Origin: CAZEHS01 sp964649745
GTDB lineage: Bacteria > Bacillota > Clostridia > Peptostreptococcales > Acidaminobacteraceae
Assembly (NCBI GenBank): GCA_964649745.1
Contig: CAZYQI010000006.1
Coordinates: 1 to 64,000, forward strand
Direction: 5' to 3'
DNA: 64,000 nt
Under the pieces are notes generated by a model. It was not told the DNA's origin. It ran no database searches and was given only the letters and a program-made list of their open reading frames with translations. Shown piece after piece: positions 18,701 through 25,008 of this stretch (the first letter of the stretch is position 1; each line of letters starts with the position of its first letter). A program made the position numbers and the translations under genes.

Positions 18701-19013
18701 CAATCGTTGCCCCATCCGGAAGGAGAATTCCGTAGGTGTCTTCTGATGCGCTATCCTCCGAACGGATATTTACGCCGGAAAGCGTGAGGGTATTTGTGGC
18801 GGTATTGTAGGACCACCCCTCGGCAGTGTTGGTCCACACATCCCCACTGTTTGTTGCCCCTGATTGATAGGTGCTGTCTGTAAAATCTAATTTTGCCGTT
18901 CTTAGCGTTACACCGGCTGGGGAACTCCCTGCACTTACCGGTGTTATACTCCCCTGCAACAGGGGTAATACCATGGTTATGGCCAACAGTAAGCTGAGTA
19001 ATTTCCTTTTCAT
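14847..19013 (-). CDS. Large SLH-domain surface protein B
   Basis: A 1388-residue exported protein with a signal peptide ending near 'TPVSAG'. The N-terminal ~500 residues carry repeats of 'GAGSFTIEGPGSLLA' and 'NTLTLSGVNI' type, the pattern of carbohydrate-binding/beta-helix surface domains. InlB-like B repeats follow ('VTFDANNGSGSMP...ILYAVWA', then 'GGWYTVSDGGG...YYAKWT'). Next come a carboxypeptidase-regulatory-like domain and another B repeat ('VSFDSNGGTAV...LYAKW'). Three C-terminal SLH repeats are nearly identical to those of protein A. GGGAGG precedes the ATG. It is probably a wall-anchored adhesin or S-layer-associated protein; the target is unknown. Confidence 0.88.
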   Translation of the reverse strand: MKRKLLSLLLAITMVLPLLQGSITPVSAGSSPAGVTLRTAKLDFTDSTYQSGATNSGDVWTNTAEGWSYNTATNTLTLSGVNIRSEDSASEDTYGILLPDGATIVLAAGTTNYVKSGDAGTVNKVSLAIHSRGALTIEGPGRLISASGNTIEGQNSSISGSSVQISGGDVTVTTGTVTGTGVEKVGIYSCGIYADTDVTIGGGTVYACSGMYSLGKGSSYGIYAKAGEIKINGGIVIAKASLYRINYCGAMNKESTGSIKKPFYNTTMPRPVKALEIALFAPATYKTLGEGGPDGSETLDFERDPKPGLGDLEAKGWAWNEATKTLTMKNLIVWTYSVRAIVLPAGAKIVLEGKNVVCSGSAAYWEAFSQSYAISGAGSFTIEGPGSLLAASGTPVERIVNGQSEITESTGIRTPNLHDDPRDRNYLTIKSCDVTAIGGFADGSMGIQSVGIDVVNGNLTAIGGRANDINARLANTAGISGGRVIASGGSTVTGISENTKKGYSFSLDRNDSSDFDVIAPRGFKVGSLTFTGWIVFRPITPENPTILKTECVTIGKAAAANPYSVTFDANNGSGSMPVQAFVSGTSQSLALNKFIRPDFAFKGWATSPGGAVAYADGASYTATGNAILYAVWADSSIPLTCSITWDDQGATIPHSGGSITVNQGSAMAVPTTAPIKTGSSFGGWYTVSDGGGTEVTNGSIAPASAAVTYYAKWTVTQTHAVSGTVTDNNFPVPNAAVKLMYGRTEIGQEVFTDAEGLFRIPDITSGTYNLVVTQGDKVVTKIITISGEDYAAGTIILPSGKTNSVVEVKSNTPPVVVGKLDELFGPLATEKDKGITAEDNAVVLAGGTVEIRLTAQGQTADTAANAGSITAEAAGNGKTVGLFIDLAVFKTVKDFGGIEASGQSSVLTELPDLIEVLIPLDAAHQGRANYVLYRYHGSAVDTITAVENPEHEKIELINGGTVLKATLKKFSTYAVAYTASTYTVSFDSNGGTAVAPITGIAGGSTVTAPISPTKENRSFVNWYTDSSLNTPWNFGTDTVSGNITLYAKWKSTESDGGKNGGGGGSSSHTYYTITVKPVEGGSISPLTSSVEQYTSKTFTMVPNQGYKVSDVRVNGVSVGAVSEYTFTRVDKAQTLEVKFAKAEPDRVAKIQKVTVTSAENPGIPYYLNAGEKMVFIGYSANLDGKMTYIAPPEVTVLFKENPKTFTDLSGHWAKGNIDTVTSRELFVGTAPAVFSPDQSMTRAMFATVIGRLHEASYGKIPNSTKAPFTDMAYDSYYAPYVIWAAENGIVSGMGGGRFEPDRSITRQEMAVLISNYMKFKGIVLSDRNSPVAFTDASHIESWAKSQVEQVQKLGVMSGIGENQFSPQGISTRAQVAAVLERMIALVLK

Positions 19014-19095
19014 GATGTCATCCTCCCGAGTTGTTGTAACATGTTATCCTTAAATCCCGTATTGTTAAAACCACCCTGCCTCAGAAAGACCAATG

Positions 19096-19132
19096 TAGAG
19101 ATTGCCACGTCGCTGCGCTTCTCGCAATGACA
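19096..19132. repeat. Dispersed palindromic repeat (ATTGC...GCAATGAC type)
   Basis: 'GATTGCCACGTCGCTGCG' followed by 'CTTCTCGCAATGAC' closely resembles a short repeat seen in many unrelated bacterial genomes. A variant lies inside the element at 23971-24148 ('GATTGCCGCGCTGCACTCGC' plus 'AATGAC'). Confidence 0.65.
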
Positions 19133-19187
19133 AACGACGTAAATCATTTTGGGTTGACTGCGTGTCAGGGTATGAGCATTGCCTCAA

Positions 19188-19406
19188 TCACTTCTCTTTA
19201 TATCTGCATAATCCGATTTCTCTGGGGTGGTCGGTAAAAAGTCCAAAGTCCCCATATTGGCAGTACCAGCACTCTTGGCAGTAGAACAGTCGGGCTGTAT
19301 CCTGTTTAAACGCAGCACAGCAATCGCTTCGCCCTACCTTCCGTTCGCCTGTCGATGTCTTCACTTCAGTCGTTCTTTCATGGAACATAGTCATAATTAG
19401 GGTCAC
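19188..19406 (-). CDS. Doubtful cysteine-rich small protein
   Basis: A 72-codon frame starting with GTG (or 68/66 codons from the ATGs at 19394 or 19388). The C-terminal half has seven Cys, including 'SDCCAAF' and 'YCQECWYCQYG', the spacing of a metal-binding or modified peptide. The Shine-Dalgarno match (GAGGAA) is badly placed for every start. It lies after the kinase terminator and upstream of the SLH genes. I do not recognise it; it may be spurious. Confidence 0.25.
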   Translation of the reverse strand: MTLIMTMFHERTTEVKTSTGERKVGRSDCCAAFKQDTARLFYCQECWYCQYGDFGLFTDHPREIGLCRYKEK

Positions 19407-19435
19407 TTCCTCATTTGTATTCAGCTTTTACTATA

Positions 19436-19467
19436 CAAAAAAACCATGACCTAAAACCGGCCATGGC
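19436..19467 (-). terminator. Terminator of the GHKL kinase gene
   Basis: On the minus strand an 8-bp hairpin with one G-T pair (CCATGGCC with GGTCATGG) is followed by seven T residues, about 40 bases after the kinase stop. Confidence 0.8.
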
Positions 19468-19507
19468 GTGATTGCATTCTACTTGAGCGTAAATGTCACA
19501 TGTTTCT

Positions 19508-20839
19508 TTAAGTTACGGCTTGATCCTTCATGTGCAGCAGAATCCGCATCCTGAATATACCGTTATATTCAGCAAATTCCACTATCCCGTTATACCGCTC
19601 GGCGGTATAGGTAATGCTCTTCGTACCGGTTCCCCCCCCCGGCTTTTCAGATATCGGAAGGCCGTTTTCAAAAGCAATGTCCTTTCTGCATGGGTTTTCA
19701 AAGACGATATGGAGCTTTCCAACACCGTTGTTAACGGAATAAACAACCTTGGCCGATATGCTCCGGACAACTCCTCCCGGACAGCGCAGACAACCTTCCA
19801 CCGCATTTTCAAAGGCGTTGGCAAGAACTCCCACCAGTGCAACCTCATCCATTGGAAGCCGAGCGGGAATCCGCGCGTCGATTTCGGTTACAATTCCGCT
19901 TGCCCTCGCCCTCGCCTCCCACCTTGAGAGGATAGCATTTGCCGAAGGGTGCTCACAAATGCCGACCAACTCCACACTTTCTGCCCTGGCGGTCTGGGCA
20001 TTCAAATAGGACACCGCCTCCAACGTCTTCCCCCCCTCCAGCATAGCCAAGAGGGTGTCATAATGGTGGCGAAGATCATGGCGGTCACGACGGGCGTGGT
20101 TGACGGCCATCTTTTGATCCTCCATCTGTTCCTCCCATATCTTGTTTTGCATAGCAAGGATGCCCTCTCGCTCCTGAACCTCAAGCTTTTCCAGATACAC
20201 ATTGGTGGACCTGAACAACAGCCAGTAGACAAGCACAAAGAGCACATAGGAGCTTGCAATCAGATACCAGCGGTCATCTGCCTCCTTCCAATAGCTTCGG
20301 GGGTAGTATTGAATAACCGCCTCCAGAATGTAAAATGAAACCGCCACCAGGGCAATTAAGTTCCACTCCTTTTCCAGGTTATCCACAAATTTTCTGAAAT
20401 GGGGACGGACAATTTTAAACAGAAACAAAAGAAGCGCCGCGTACAGCACCGTCCGGCATAACAAATTCGGAATTTCATACATAATTCCAACATCTTCCGG
20501 GATGATCAGTCGCGCGAGGTACCGGATCGCAAGGTAGAAATTGAACTGAGTGAACATAACAAAGACCCCAACCTGCCACTTGTCTGCAGAGCAAATACCC
20601 AGCAAAATCAGACATAGCGTTATATGCACCGGCACAGCCAGGCTTTCTGCTATTTGGGGGCCTGCAAAAATCAGCACGGAAAAATACCCAATAATCACCA
20701 GCCCAAGAGCTCCAGCGGTAAGCATAATTCGCTTCCGTTTTGGTTCCTTAAGCTTTATCAGCGCAAAGAAAAACAGCATAATATAGGCAGCTGTTTGCAC
20801 GAACCTCAAGAATATCAACGAATAGAAAATCGTATACAT
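19508..20839 (-). CDS. GHKL-type membrane sensor kinase (AgrC/NatK-like)
   Basis: A 443-residue kinase. Six or so hydrophobic segments fill residues 1-210. A coiled linker follows ('EKLEVQEREGILAMQNKIWEEQ'), then the H-box 'ARRDRHDLRHHYDTLLAML' and a GHKL ATPase domain with 'LANAFENAVEGC' as N-box and 'GGGTGTKSI' as G-box. This layout belongs to the AgrC/VirS-like kinases that sense peptides, but no agrB/agrD-like gene is present. The ATG follows GGGAGACG. The partner LytTR regulator ends 14 bases upstream, so the two form an operon. Confidence 0.9.
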   Translation of the reverse strand: MYTIFYSLIFLRFVQTAAYIMLFFFALIKLKEPKRKRIMLTAGALGLVIIGYFSVLIFAGPQIAESLAVPVHITLCLILLGICSADKWQVGVFVMFTQFNFYLAIRYLARLIIPEDVGIMYEIPNLLCRTVLYAALLLFLFKIVRPHFRKFVDNLEKEWNLIALVAVSFYILEAVIQYYPRSYWKEADDRWYLIASSYVLFVLVYWLLFRSTNVYLEKLEVQEREGILAMQNKIWEEQMEDQKMAVNHARRDRHDLRHHYDTLLAMLEGGKTLEAVSYLNAQTARAESVELVGICEHPSANAILSRWEARARASGIVTEIDARIPARLPMDEVALVGVLANAFENAVEGCLRCPGGVVRSISAKVVYSVNNGVGKLHIVFENPCRKDIAFENGLPISEKPGGGTGTKSITYTAERYNGIVEFAEYNGIFRMRILLHMKDQAVT

Positions 20840-20853
20840 TTAGAACGTCTCCC

Positions 20854-21576
20854 TTATCCATTACAGCAGTAATCCATGTATCGTTTTTTAAACTCCGTGG
20901 TTTTTCTGCTGAGTATGGGAATTCTTGCCCCCGTGCAAAAGATAATAAATTTAGATGATACTTCCATAATATAATCCATATTGATGATGTAGGTATTGCC
21001 ACCTTTGTAAAAGCGTGAGTCATCGCTGAGAAGCTGAAAAAGTTCCGTGGAGGTTTTGCGCACAGAGATTGTCATACCATCCGACAGATACACCCGCTGC
21101 AAATGATTGTCTGATTCTGAGTAGACAATCGTATTCAGATTCACTCGGCTGATTCCCTCGGTTGATTTCAGCGTAATGAACACGCTTTCTTTCTTTGTGA
21201 GATTCCCCATCACCTTATCAAGTGCTGCAAAGAGCTCTTGGGGAGAATATGGTTTAACCAGATAATGGGCGGCATTTAGGGAAAATGCGTCAACGGCATG
21301 ATCCCGGGAGGTAGTCAGGAAGATGATCTGACAGTCGTCTCCCATATCCCGCAGCTCCCGCGCCGCCTCCGTGCCAAGAATGCCAGACATGTAGATGTCC
21401 AGCAGCAACACATCAAATCCATTGTTTTCATCCGCATTAGCCAGCAACTCCAAAGGGGCAGAAAATTTGCGGTAGTTAATGTGATAACGGGGGTGTTCAT
21501 GTATGTATTGTCTGAGCAAGTTTTCGGTGTGCTCAAGCTCTTGCAACTCGTCATCGCAGATGGCAATGTTAATCAT
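20854..21576 (-). CDS. LytTR-family response regulator
   Basis: A 240-residue regulator. The receiver domain has acidic 'ICDDE', the acceptor Asp in 'VLLLDIYMSG' and Lys in 'AHYLVKPYSP'. The C-terminal LytTR domain (about 135-240) shows 'STEGISRVNLNTIVYSES', 'TSTELFQLL' and 'FYKGGNTYIINMDYI', the strand pattern that binds paired direct repeats. The start at 21576 is preferred over 21615 because AAAGGGG lies 7 bases upstream. It is the first gene of the kinase operon. The SLH surface genes directly downstream are plausible targets, by position only. Confidence 0.92.
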   Translation of the reverse strand: MINIAICDDELQELEHTENLLRQYIHEHPRYHINYRKFSAPLELLANADENNGFDVLLLDIYMSGILGTEAARELRDMGDDCQIIFLTTSRDHAVDAFSLNAAHYLVKPYSPQELFAALDKVMGNLTKKESVFITLKSTEGISRVNLNTIVYSESDNHLQRVYLSDGMTISVRKTSTELFQLLSDDSRFYKGGNTYIINMDYIMEVSSKFIIFCTGARIPILSRKTTEFKKRYMDYCCNG

Positions 21577-21936
21577 GTTAACCCCTTTCAATTCACTGAC
21601 TATGCGGTATAACATTGTCCTCGTATGACGTAATTCCAGGAATAAAACCGGGTCCGTTCTCTGCAGGCTTCCTACTTTTCAACACCCATTGTACCATTGA
21701 TGGGCATTTGTTTTTATCTTTTGTTCTCCATTTTCATATGAAATACGCCATTCTTTTTCCCCCTCAACGAACTTATATTCCCATAACAAATGCATTCTTT
21801 GTTTTGCCCTTCCGGCAGGCAACCACAAAGGACCCATTGGTAATGGGTCCTTTGTGGTTGCTATTCTCTGAAATGTATGCATTTGTAATGAAGCTTCTAC
21901 GGATTGAAGGGGCTCTTACTCTCTTTTGTGTAAATC
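21577..21936. other. Intergenic region with a long perfect hairpin
   Basis: The region lies between the LytTR operon start and the fprA end. It holds an 18-bp perfect hairpin at 21821-21859 flanked by a second, outer inverted repeat (caaatgcat near 21787, atgcatttg near 21878). Small frames on both strands are by-products of the palindrome. Confidence 0.6.
21821..21859. repeat. 18-bp perfect hairpin, repeat or terminator
   Basis: AACCACAAAGGACCCATT at 21821-21838 pairs exactly with 21842-21859 across a 3-base loop. No T run follows on either strand, so it is not a classical terminator; it lies 78 bases past the fprA stop and may still act as an mRNA end or be a palindromic repeat. Confidence 0.7.
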
Positions 21937-23124
21937 TTAGAGTGACCGGGCCACAGTCCTTCCAAACTCCCTGCACTGCTCCAGCGCTTCTTCGTCCGGA
22001 TTCCACAGCACCCTGATTCCATCATTGAGCACCTCGAACCCGGCCTTCTTCAACTCCTCCGTGACGATGCCCACGGATTCTCCGCTCCAGCCATAGCTTC
22101 CAAAGGCAGCAGCCTTCTTATTCTTGAAGCCCAAGCCCTTTATGATTTCAAGGATTCCGGCGGCGCCTGAGAGAATACCCTTGTTGATGGTGGAGGAGCC
22201 CGCCAACACCATTTTGGACTTGAACACCTCGGAGATGATGTCGTTCTTGTCGGCCTTGCCGCAGTTGAACAGCTTGATGGCCACGTTGCCGTCAAGCTCC
22301 CTGATACCTTCCGCAATGGCCTCTGCCATGCGCCGGGTGCCGTCCCACATGGTATCGTAGACCAAGGTCACCTGATTTTCCTGATACGCCTTGGCCCACT
22401 CCAGGTATTTGATCACGATCTGAGTGGGGTCCTCCCGCCAGATGATGCCGTGGGAGGGGCAAATCATGTCCACCGGTAAATTGAAGCCGAGAATCTGGTC
22501 AATTTTCTTGGTCACCAAAGCGCTGAAGGGCGTGAGGATATTGGCGTAGTATTTCAGCGCCTCCTGATAAAGCTCCCCCTGGTCCACCCGGTCATTGAAC
22601 ATCAGCTCGGAGGCATAGTGCTGACCAAAGGCGTCGTTGCTGAACAGGATATTCTCCGCTGTATAATATTCGAACATGGTATCCGGCCAGTGCAGCATGG
22701 GGGCTTCGATGAACACCAGCTTGCCCTTGCCCAGATCCAGGGTATCGCCGGTTTTCACCTCAACGAAGTTCCAGTCCTGATGGTGATGCCCCTTCAGGGA
22801 TTTGATGGCGTTCTTCGTGCAGTAGACCGGGGTGCCCGGAATCTCTTCCAGCAGAGCCGGAAGGGCGCCGCTATGGTCGATTTCCGCATGGTTGGCGATG
22901 ATGTAATCGATGGATTTCAGATCGATTTCTTTTTTCAGATCGTTGACGAATTCTTTGTCGTAAGGAAGCCATACGGTGTCGATCAGTACGGTCTTTTCAT
23001 CCCGGATGAGATACGAATTATAAGAACTTCCCCGATGGGTGGAGTACTCTTCTCCATGGAATTTTCGAAGCTCCCAGTCTATTTTCCCAACCCAGGTGAC
23101 GCTGTCTGTGATTTTGTAGCCCAT
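21937..23124 (-). CDS. fprA: Flavodiiron protein (A-type flavoprotein, FprA-like)
   Basis: A 395-residue cytoplasmic enzyme that reduces O2 to water and/or NO to N2O. The metallo-beta-lactamase-like di-iron domain (1-245) shows 'NHAEIDHSG' (HxExDH), 'PMLHWPDTMFEY', 'SNDAFGQHY' and 'CPSHGIIWR'. The flavodoxin domain (250-395) binds FMN ('VYDTMWDGTRRMAEAI', 'SSTINKGIL', 'FGSYGWSGES'). There is no C-terminal rubredoxin extension. It follows ric by 16 bases in one operon with a Crp/Fnr-type operator upstream, which suggests a joint oxidative/nitrosative-stress response. Confidence 0.95.
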   Translation of the reverse strand: MGYKITDSVTWVGKIDWELRKFHGEEYSTHRGSSYNSYLIRDEKTVLIDTVWLPYDKEFVNDLKKEIDLKSIDYIIANHAEIDHSGALPALLEEIPGTPVYCTKNAIKSLKGHHHQDWNFVEVKTGDTLDLGKGKLVFIEAPMLHWPDTMFEYYTAENILFSNDAFGQHYASELMFNDRVDQGELYQEALKYYANILTPFSALVTKKIDQILGFNLPVDMICPSHGIIWREDPTQIVIKYLEWAKAYQENQVTLVYDTMWDGTRRMAEAIAEGIRELDGNVAIKLFNCGKADKNDIISEVFKSKMVLAGSSTINKGILSGAAGILEIIKGLGFKNKKAAAFGSYGWSGESVGIVTEELKKAGFEVLNDGIRVLWNPDEEALEQCREFGRTVARSL

Positions 23125-23140
23125 GATCGCTCCTCCTTGT

Positions 23141-23818
23141 TTACTTGCTCAGTTGTCCTTTAAACAGAATGTTGTTTTCCAGATGAACATGGATGAATGT
23201 GTCCTGTTCCATGGCCTGCAGCAGTCGATACAGCTCCTTGAAGCTGGGGCAGGCATCCGCCGGCGCCGTGAAGTGGTCGGTGATTTCCCGAAGCAGCTTC
23301 AGTGCATCCCCGGCACCCACATGCTCGGTTTCCAGTTCTTCGATGATCTCTTTGGTGTCTACCCCGGAACCGATGGCCGGAAACAGGATTGTCTCTTCCT
23401 TAACCAAGTGAGCCTCAAGATCCCGGCGTAGGATTCCATATATCCGATGCACCTTGAACAGCTCCGGATGGTGGAGACTGTGAACCTGCAGCACCTTGAA
23501 CATCAGCTCTCCGATAAGGGGCATGTTTTTCCTCAGAAAAGCGTGGTGGGTTTCAACGATATGCCGGGTGAGCCGTTCCGGTGTTGCACGAGCCCAGTCC
23601 TCATACTGCGAGGTTTCCAGGTTGAAGGCCTGCCAGGCTTCATTGAGCTCCTCCAGAAGCGCCTGGGGCTCTGCGTTTCCGTCCGCCGCCGCTTCGCTCA
23701 AGGGGCGTTCGCCGCCGCAGCAGAAATCCACATGATGGTTCGAGAAAATGGCAGAGGCTCCGGGAAATTCTGCCACGATAAAGCCTACAGGGTCGTTCAG
23801 ATTGAATAGTTTTTTCAT
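23141..23818 (-). CDS. ric: Iron-sulfur cluster repair di-iron protein (Ric/ScdA/YtfE)
   Basis: A 225-residue protein that helps rebuild Fe-S clusters damaged by NO or peroxide. The N-terminal ScdA domain has 'NHHVDFCCGGERPLSEA' with its Cys pair. The hemerythrin-like domain supplies His/Glu iron ligands in 'ETHHAFLRKN', 'HSLHHPELFK', 'HLVKEETILFP', 'EHVGAGD' and 'HVHLENNILF'. The length is normal. It is first gene of the ric-fprA operon; a TGTGA-N6-TCACA box is centred 85 bases before its start. Confidence 0.95.
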   Translation of the reverse strand: MKKLFNLNDPVGFIVAEFPGASAIFSNHHVDFCCGGERPLSEAAADGNAEPQALLEELNEAWQAFNLETSQYEDWARATPERLTRHIVETHHAFLRKNMPLIGELMFKVLQVHSLHHPELFKVHRIYGILRRDLEAHLVKEETILFPAIGSGVDTKEIIEELETEHVGAGDALKLLREITDHFTAPADACPSFKELYRLLQAMEQDTFIHVHLENNILFKGQLSK

Positions 23819-23868
23819 AGGGTTTCATCCTCTCTTTTGCCTCAAGGGTGTGTTGTCTTTATGGATTT

Positions 23869-23911
23869 ATCTTACCCCTTCCTCGCCCCCCGGTATGTGA
23901 TTTGAATCACA
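23869..23911 (-). promoter_or_regulatory. ric-fprA promoter with Crp/Fnr-type operator
   Basis: TGTGATTTGAATCACA (23896-23911) is a perfect palindrome of the Crp type (TGTGA-N6-TCACA). On the minus strand a TAAGAT at 23874-23869 is centred 32 bases from the operator centre, the distance expected for a class II activator bound near -41.5 replacing the -35 element. The likely regulator is encoded divergently at 24206. Confidence 0.78.
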
Positions 23912-23970
23912 GTTGGGGTATCATTAGACATATAATTCAAAAGTTCGGTGATAACGTCAAAATATTATTA

Positions 23971-24148
23971 GCCACGGATAACACGGATTTTCACGGATGA
24001 ATTATTGAGAAGTATGGTTTGCTGTCTTTCCTTTTGAATGAATACGCATTTTGATTTGATCAAAACTCAAAATCTAAATGCAAGATTGCCGCGCTGCACT
24101 CGCAATGACAATTCATAATCTTCCGTGTTAATCCGTGTTATCCGTGGC
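23971..24148. repeat. 178-bp MITE-like element
   Basis: GCCACGGATAACACGGATT (23971-23989) and its exact reverse complement (24130-24148) bound the element. Weaker similarity continues inward on both sides. A nested ATTGC...GCAAT palindrome lies near 24083-24108. Such (C)ACGGAT-rich terminal repeats are dispersed in many environmental genomes. No frame is coding. Confidence 0.75.
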
Positions 24149-24205
24149 AAAGAGTTAATCTCCACTCTTTTAAAAACCCCATTCCCTAAGACAAGGAGCC
24201 CGCCT

Positions 24206-24931
24206 ATGAAAATACTGCCCTCAGCCCTGTCCTACAGCCAATGCGGCCACGATATCTGCGCCCGGAAGGTTTCCCTTTTCAGCGCCCTTTCCCAGGAGGA
24301 ACTCCGGGAGGTGCTGGATCTGAATTCCCGCCGGTTTGTCCGAAAGGGCGAACGGGTGGCCCAGGAGGGGACTCCTTGTGATTCCCTGATTATCGTGAAT
24401 CGGGGAAGCCTTAAGATTCATACCGAATCCCGGGATGGCCGGGAACAGATCCTTTACCTCCTTCAAGAGGGTGATTTCACCGGCGACCTAAATCTATTGA
24501 AAACCGGCACCTACACCTTCTCCATCACCGCTTTGGAGGATACCCATCTGTGCACCATCCGCAAAAGGGATTTCGACACCCTGATCCGGAAAAACGGGGA
24601 TATCGGCCTTAAGATGCTCACCTATGCCCATGAACGGATCAGCAGCCTGGAAACCCTTATACAAACCCTTACCCTTAAAGACGCCGATGCCCGCCTGGCC
24701 GTGTTTCTCGCCGGCCTGGCGGATAAGAACACGAGCACCCGGAATGAAATACCGGAATTCACCCTTCCCCTGTCCAGGGAGGAAATTGCCTCCGCCATCG
24801 GCCTCACCCGTGAAACCGTCAGCCGAAAGCTCAGCCAACTGGCCTCGGAGGGAGTTATCGCCCTTTTGGACAACCGGAGGATTCAGATTCTGGATATAGC
24901 CGCCCTAAAGGAACGAGGCGAAATAGATTGA
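24206..24931 (+). CDS. Crp/Fnr-family transcriptional regulator
   Basis: A 241-residue regulator. The cyclic-nucleotide-binding-like beta-roll spans about 20-130 and the HTH about 165-225, with recognition helix 'GLTRETVSRKLSQL'. The RExxxR pattern is what Crp uses to read TGTGA half-sites, which fits the box before ric. Four cysteines (13, 18, 58, 116) could hold an Fe-S or haem-type sensor, but spacing differs from E. coli FNR. The start at 24206 has AAGGAG; the longer frame to 24125 runs into the repeat element. It is divergent from ric-fprA and is its likely activator. Confidence 0.92.
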   Translation: MKILPSALSYSQCGHDICARKVSLFSALSQEELREVLDLNSRRFVRKGERVAQEGTPCDSLIIVNRGSLKIHTESRDGREQILYLLQEGDFTGDLNLLKTGTYTFSITALEDTHLCTIRKRDFDTLIRKNGDIGLKMLTYAHERISSLETLIQTLTLKDADARLAVFLAGLADKNTSTRNEIPEFTLPLSREEIASAIGLTRETVSRKLSQLASEGVIALLDNRRIQILDIAALKERGEID

Positions 24932-25008
24932 AGGATCACTTCATGTGGTATAAATCGAACGGCACCGTCAGGCGCCTACTAAAGTCATTCTAATAGGATG
25001 GTAATGTG

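Larger units (their letters stand above)
19014..19507. other. Intergenic region with repeat, terminator and a doubtful small ORF
   Basis: Between SLH gene B and the GHKL kinase. It holds a palindromic ATTGC...GCAAT repeat near 19098-19130, the kinase terminator at about 19436-19467, and a cysteine-rich 72-codon frame (19188-19406) listed separately. Confidence 0.6.
23819..24205. other. Divergent control region between ric-fprA and the Crp/Fnr gene
   Basis: It contains the ric promoter with its operator on the left and an inverted-repeat element (23971-24148) on the right, close to the Crp/Fnr gene start. No gene is seen. Confidence 0.7.

Noticed and set aside
21615..22016. 133-codon frame on the plus strand
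   Set aside because: It translates across the long palindrome and into the 3' end of fprA; the same TKDPL.MGPLW string appears on both strands because of the hairpin.
24050..24063. TTTGATCAAA palindrome resembling an FNR box
   Set aside because: It lacks the TTGAT-N4-ATCAA spacing and lies inside the inverted-repeat element, so it is probably part of the repeat.
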